Assembly (NCBI RefSeq): GCF_009806575.1
Contig: NZ_CP047095.1
Span: 2,856,001 to 2,920,000 of the forward strand
Source of the DNA: Rossellomorea marisflavi
GTDB lineage: Bacteria; Bacillota; Bacilli; Bacillales; Bacillaceae_B
Direction: 5' to 3'
DNA length: 64,000 nucleotides
Shown piece by piece: positions 60,906-64,000 of the stretch (within the stretch, counting starts at the first letter, position 1; each line of letters opens with the position of its first letter). The notes under the pieces are model-generated. The model made no database searches and was not told the origin of the DNA. It saw nothing but the letters and a program-made list of their open reading frames with translations. The position numbers and the translations under genes are program-made.

Positions 60906-61925
60906 TCACAGTGCATGCAGCTTTAAGAGGAAGAGCTCGATCATGAGTTCTTTTTTGATTTTTCCGGATTTGATTTCGTAATCTCCTTGAGAGAGGAGGT
61001 CGATGATGCGGGACAGCTGCGCGTCGTCGAAGTGTTTTGCCTGTCCTGCGGCGAGCTTCACCCTGAAGGGGTGGACCTTTAGGTTGGTGGCGATTTTTTG
61101 CTGGCCGTAGCCCCTTCGTGACAGCTCCTTCACTCCATAGATCAAGCGGAACTGGCCGGCAAGGATGGCCAGGATCTTAAGGGGCTCTTCGTTCTGCTTC
61201 AGGAGGTCGTAATAGATCCTGAGTGCCTCGTCGGTACGCCTTTGGACGACCTTGTCCACGAGGGCGAAGATATTCTGCTCAAGAGAACGGGCCGTAAGCT
61301 TTTCCACGACGGCGGCGTCGACGAGGTTCGTGTCGCTCGCATAGAGGGACAGCTTGTCCAGTTCCTGGGTAAGCATCATCAGATTGGTCCCGGCAAGATT
61401 GATGAGAAGTTCAACTGCTTCTTCATCGATCTGAACCCCATGCGTCGTGGCGCGTTCGCGGATCCACGATTTCAGTTCCTGTTCCGACAGCTTCTTGGCC
61501 TCTACCACTTCTCCGGCTTTTTTCAAGGCTTTCGTGATCTTTTTCCGCTCATCCAGCTTTTCATAGTGAGCTGTGATGACAAGGATCGTATAGGGGGCCG
61601 GTGACTGTATGTAATCTTCCAGGCGCTTCACGTTGTGCTCCACTTTCCCCTTTGATTTCTCCGAGGTGAGGAAGATGGGGTTCTGAAGGATCACGACTCT
61701 CCTCTCGCCCATGAATGGAAAGGTTTCGGCATCTTCAATCGCCACTTCCACCGGTGTTTCTTCCAGATCATAGGTCGAAAAGTTGAAGTCCATCTCTTCT
61801 TCCGTGATGGCATGGGATATGATCCTTTGCCGGGTTTCATTAATAATAAATGATTCATTTCCGTAAACTAAGTAAATCGGGGAGAATCGGGCATTCTCTA
61901 TTTTCTTCCAGATATCGATAACCAA
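60906..61925 (-). CDS. holA: DNA polymerase III subunit delta HolA
   Basis: HolA opens the sliding clamp as part of the clamp loader. The 339-aa protein has the N-terminal AAA+-like domain (SPIYLVYGNESFIINETRQR) and the helical collar domain at the C-terminus. The start is TTG 61925 (MVIDIWKK), with GGAGAG seven bases upstream; this agrees with the B. subtilis YqeN start MVFDVWK. It lies between rpsT and yqzM as in B. subtilis. Confidence 0.93.
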   Translation of the reverse strand: MVIDIWKKIENARFSPIYLVYGNESFIINETRQRIISHAITEEEMDFNFSTYDLEETPVEVAIEDAETFPFMGERRVVILQNPIFLTSEKSKGKVEHNVKRLEDYIQSPAPYTILVITAHYEKLDERKKITKALKKAGEVVEAKKLSEQELKSWIRERATTHGVQIDEEAVELLINLAGTNLMMLTQELDKLSLYASDTNLVDAAVVEKLTARSLEQNIFALVDKVVQRRTDEALRIYYDLLKQNEEPLKILAILAGQFRLIYGVKELSRRGYGQQKIATNLKVHPFRVKLAAGQAKHFDDAQLSRIIDLLSQGDYEIKSGKIKKELMIELFLLKLHAL

Positions 61926-62220
61926 GACAGCACTCTCCAATATTTCTTTCTATCCCTCTATGGTAGAAAAGCTTTACCCATTTGGCAAGTGGAAAAGGGG
62001 ACGCCCACCGTAAAGGACACCCCCTATATCTATATTAACGCGACAGCAAAAGACCTAGGAACCTTGAGCTGCAGCGGTATTTCCCTCATGTGGATTAGTG
62101 TCACCCCATGCCTCGGTCTTATGGGTGACAACTCTTGTCAGTAAAGGAAAATGTAAAGTGAAAGTATAGATTTTTACCGGGTGATGCTCTATACTAAAAT
62201 AGAAATAGGAGGGGTAAAAG
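61926..62220. other. Intergenic region holA to yqzM
   Basis: About 295 bases. A GTCACCC/GGGTGAC inverted repeat lies near 62100-62129. A possible yqzM promoter is TTTACC, then 16 bases, then TAAAAT, just before 62205. No gene seen. Confidence 0.35.
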
Positions 62221-62355
62221 TTGAATCAATTCGAAAAGAACGTACAATCGAAACGTAATGATGCAGTAGATTCAGGCGTCGGCTTTGTTGTCTCTTTTGG
62301 CTTCTTCGCTGTCATGTTCGTAATTGCAACCGTTATCAAACTCATCGGTTCATAA
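62221..62355 (+). CDS. yqzM: YqzM small membrane protein
   Basis: This 44-aa protein, MNQFEKNVQSKRNDAVDSGV followed by one membrane helix (GFVVSFGFFAVMFVIATVI), matches the YqzM family found between holA and comEC in Bacillus. The start is TTG 62221, six bases after GGAGGGG. Function unknown. Confidence 0.88.
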   Translation: MNQFEKNVQSKRNDAVDSGVGFVVSFGFFAVMFVIATVIKLIGS

Positions 62356-62370
62356 AAAGAACAGGAAGGA

Positions 62371-62479
62371 GGCAGACCAAAAAGGGTCACGGTTCTTCAA
62401 TTCCCGTATATGGTACTCACCGAAGTATCCTACACATGACTTGAAGCTCCATGACGCTTTTACCGGTCTGCCTTTTTTT
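62371..62479 (+). terminator. Long-loop terminator of yqzM
   Basis: GGCAGACC (62371-62378) pairs with GGTCTGCC (62465-62472), followed by seven T. The 86-base loop has internal pairing (CTTCAA/TTGAAG). It may hide a small structured RNA. Confidence 0.55.
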
Positions 62480-62491
62480 CATACTCCCATC

Positions 62492-64000
62492 CTATGGCCG
62501 ATGGGCGGAAAACGTTCCGCGTCCCCTCCAAAAACGATAGGTCACCGCCCCATCGTCCGCCGTGTTATAGATTTTTACGCCCCTGTTCCCCAGGCGCTCC
62601 ACCACATCCGGGTGCGGGTGACCGAATCGATTGTCCTTTCCGGCTGAAATGATGGCCACTTGGGCATCCACCTTTTCCAAAAATTCCTCCGACGTACTCG
62701 ATGCACTGCCGTGGTGCCCCACCTTCAGGACGTCCGCTTCAACGTTGTACCGCCGGATCATCTTCCGTTCCCCGCTTTCTTCCAGATCACCGGTAAAAAG
62801 CCATTTCATCCCGCCGATATGGGCATAGATCACAAGGGAGTCATCATTCCCCTCATACACCTGGTCATCGGGGAAAGGATGGAAAAGGAGCTGTCCCCCG
62901 CCTGCCACGCGTCCCCCAACTTCGCTTCCCGTACGACACTCCCCCCTGCAGCAATCATGACATTCGCCATCACTTCCTTTTGCCCGCTCCCAGGTGAGAT
63001 CCATATTTCTTTTACATCCAGTCCTTCCAGCACATCCACCGCTCCACCTACATGATCAAGATCGCCGTGGGTAAGGATCAGTTTGTCTACCGACCGGATG
63101 CCCTTGCTTTTCAAATAGGGCACTACGATATCTTTTCCCGTCGAGAATGCTTTTTTCCTCTCCTCCCACTCTTCCTGCGGGAAAATCAGATTCCCTCCTG
63201 TATCGATCAGATACGTTCCCTGATTGAAAGGAAGATCGATTAGAATCGCATCCCCCTGCCCGACATCGATGAACGTGATCTCTCCGTATGGACGGTACGT
63301 ATTCCATATAAGATGCAGACTGATGAAAGAAACAAGGATCACCGTGGATTGCATCCATCTCCCTTTTTCCACGAGCAAAAAACCCGCCCATATGATGACG
63401 AAGTAACCGGCTATCAAGATCGCGTGCGGCTTGCCCAGAATGAGCGTACTGAACGGGAAGGAAGCAAGGAACACGGAGAAACGATCCGTCCACCAAAGCA
63501 GGGATTGGAATATATCCATGGCAAAGGGAAGATGGATGCCCATGACCGTTGCAGCATACAGAAGGAAAGCCATGGGGAGGATGACGAGGGAATAGAGTGG
63601 AACGTAGAGGAGATTCGTCACAAATCCAATCAAGGAAAACTCAAAGAAGTGATGGAGGATGAAAGGCAAGGATGCCACCTGGGAAACGAAGGTCACCTTA
63701 ATGGCCTGCAGAAGGGTTGAAGAGCTCGAGAGGATCCGGTTGGAAGAGAGGACGAGAGAAAAACTGACAAAGAAGGACAGCTGGAACCCGGCATGAAACA
63801 AGAGGAAGGGGTCATTAAAGACCATTATACTGAAGATGAGGCTGAGACTATCGAGAGTCTTGATCCCAAGGAAGGCTTTTTGCCCCAGGAGAATGACGAT
63901 GAGCATGGACGAAGCCCTCACGACAGATGGTGCGGCACCCGTCATGACCATATAGCACAGAAGGAATACAATCACGACCCACCCTGCCCGTTCTTTCCGA
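62492..64000 (-). pseudogene. comEC: Competence protein ComEC, 3' part, frameshifted
   Basis: ComEC forms the channel for DNA entry during transformation. The gene enters from the right edge, so its start is outside. The frame to about 62870 encodes several membrane helices of the competence domain and the first part of the metallo-beta-lactamase domain (ITFIDVGQGDAILIDLP, LTHGDLDHVGG). It then goes out of frame after SILSP; the next frame gives DDQVYEGNDDSLVIYAHIGG, GHHGSASS and the normal end. One extra C in the run at 62870-62873 restores it. Confidence 0.88.

Overview
This window looks like chromosomal core DNA from a spore-forming Bacillaceae. The gene order closely follows the yqgE-to-comEC segment of Bacillus subtilis. 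It includes sporulation genes (yqfC, yqfD, spoIIP, gpr), strong AGGAGG-type ribosome binding sites, frequent TTG/GTG starts, a CIRCE-controlled hrcA operon and a T-box. A genus in the Bacillus/Rossellomorea neighbourhood is my guess from gene order and repeat style; no rRNA or tRNA gene is present to confirm it.

Layout. 1-9.7 kb: yqgE (cut by the left edge), sodA, yqgC, a Na/Pi transporter, yqgB, an MFS exporter, yqfZ, ispG, yqfX, yqfW and a DUF1499 gene. 9.8-12.3 kb: a dispersed palindromic repeat (element A), then a zinc cluster znuC-znuB-zur behind one promoter with a Zur-like box. 12.3-19.9 kb: yqfT, nfo, cshB, yqfQ/vrrA, ispH, a Nudix gene, yqfO, trmK, cccA. 20-25.5 kb: an acyl-CoA dehydrogenase and a membrane protein lie between cccA and the sigA-dnaG pair; yqxD follows. 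25.9-38 kb: yqfL-ccpN, T-box plus glyS, recO, yqzL, era, cdd, dgkA, ybeY, pgpH, phoH, yqfD, yqfC and a divergent, possibly sporulation-controlled gene. 38-46 kb: the yqfB-floA-yqeZ membrane module, yqeY-rpsU with a long structured leader, yqeW, a second dispersed repeat (element B), deoC and malL. 46-60 kb: the heat-shock/translation operon hrcA-grpE-dnaK-dnaJ-prmA-rsmE-mtaB, hemW, lepA, yqxA, spoIIP, gpr, rpsT. 60-64 kb: a 223-bp tandem repeat array, holA, yqzM and the 3' part of comEC.

How the genes work together. Most are translation, RNA and replication housekeeping (sigA, dnaG, era, recO, ybeY, cshB, trmK, rsmE, prmA, mtaB, lepA, glyS, rpsU, rpsT). They are mixed with isoprenoid synthesis (ispG, ispH), metal and oxidative-stress control (sodA, zur/znu), gluconeogenic control (ccpN/yqfL), membrane organisation (floA/yqeZ), c-di-AMP turnover (pgpH), and spore formation and germination (yqfC, yqfD, spoIIP, gpr).

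Most notable points. (1) Two inverted ~290-bp intergenic elements have covarying hairpins, and a third tandem family shares their palindromic core but uses different stem sequences. (2) Four genes (znuB, yqxD, yqeZ, comEC) are each restored by adding one base to a G/C run, which looks more like systematic sequencing undercalls than real gene decay. (3) rpsU has a long leader with three hairpins. (4) An unrecognised gene at 37610 has a sigma-K-like promoter. (5) spoIIP is unusually short.
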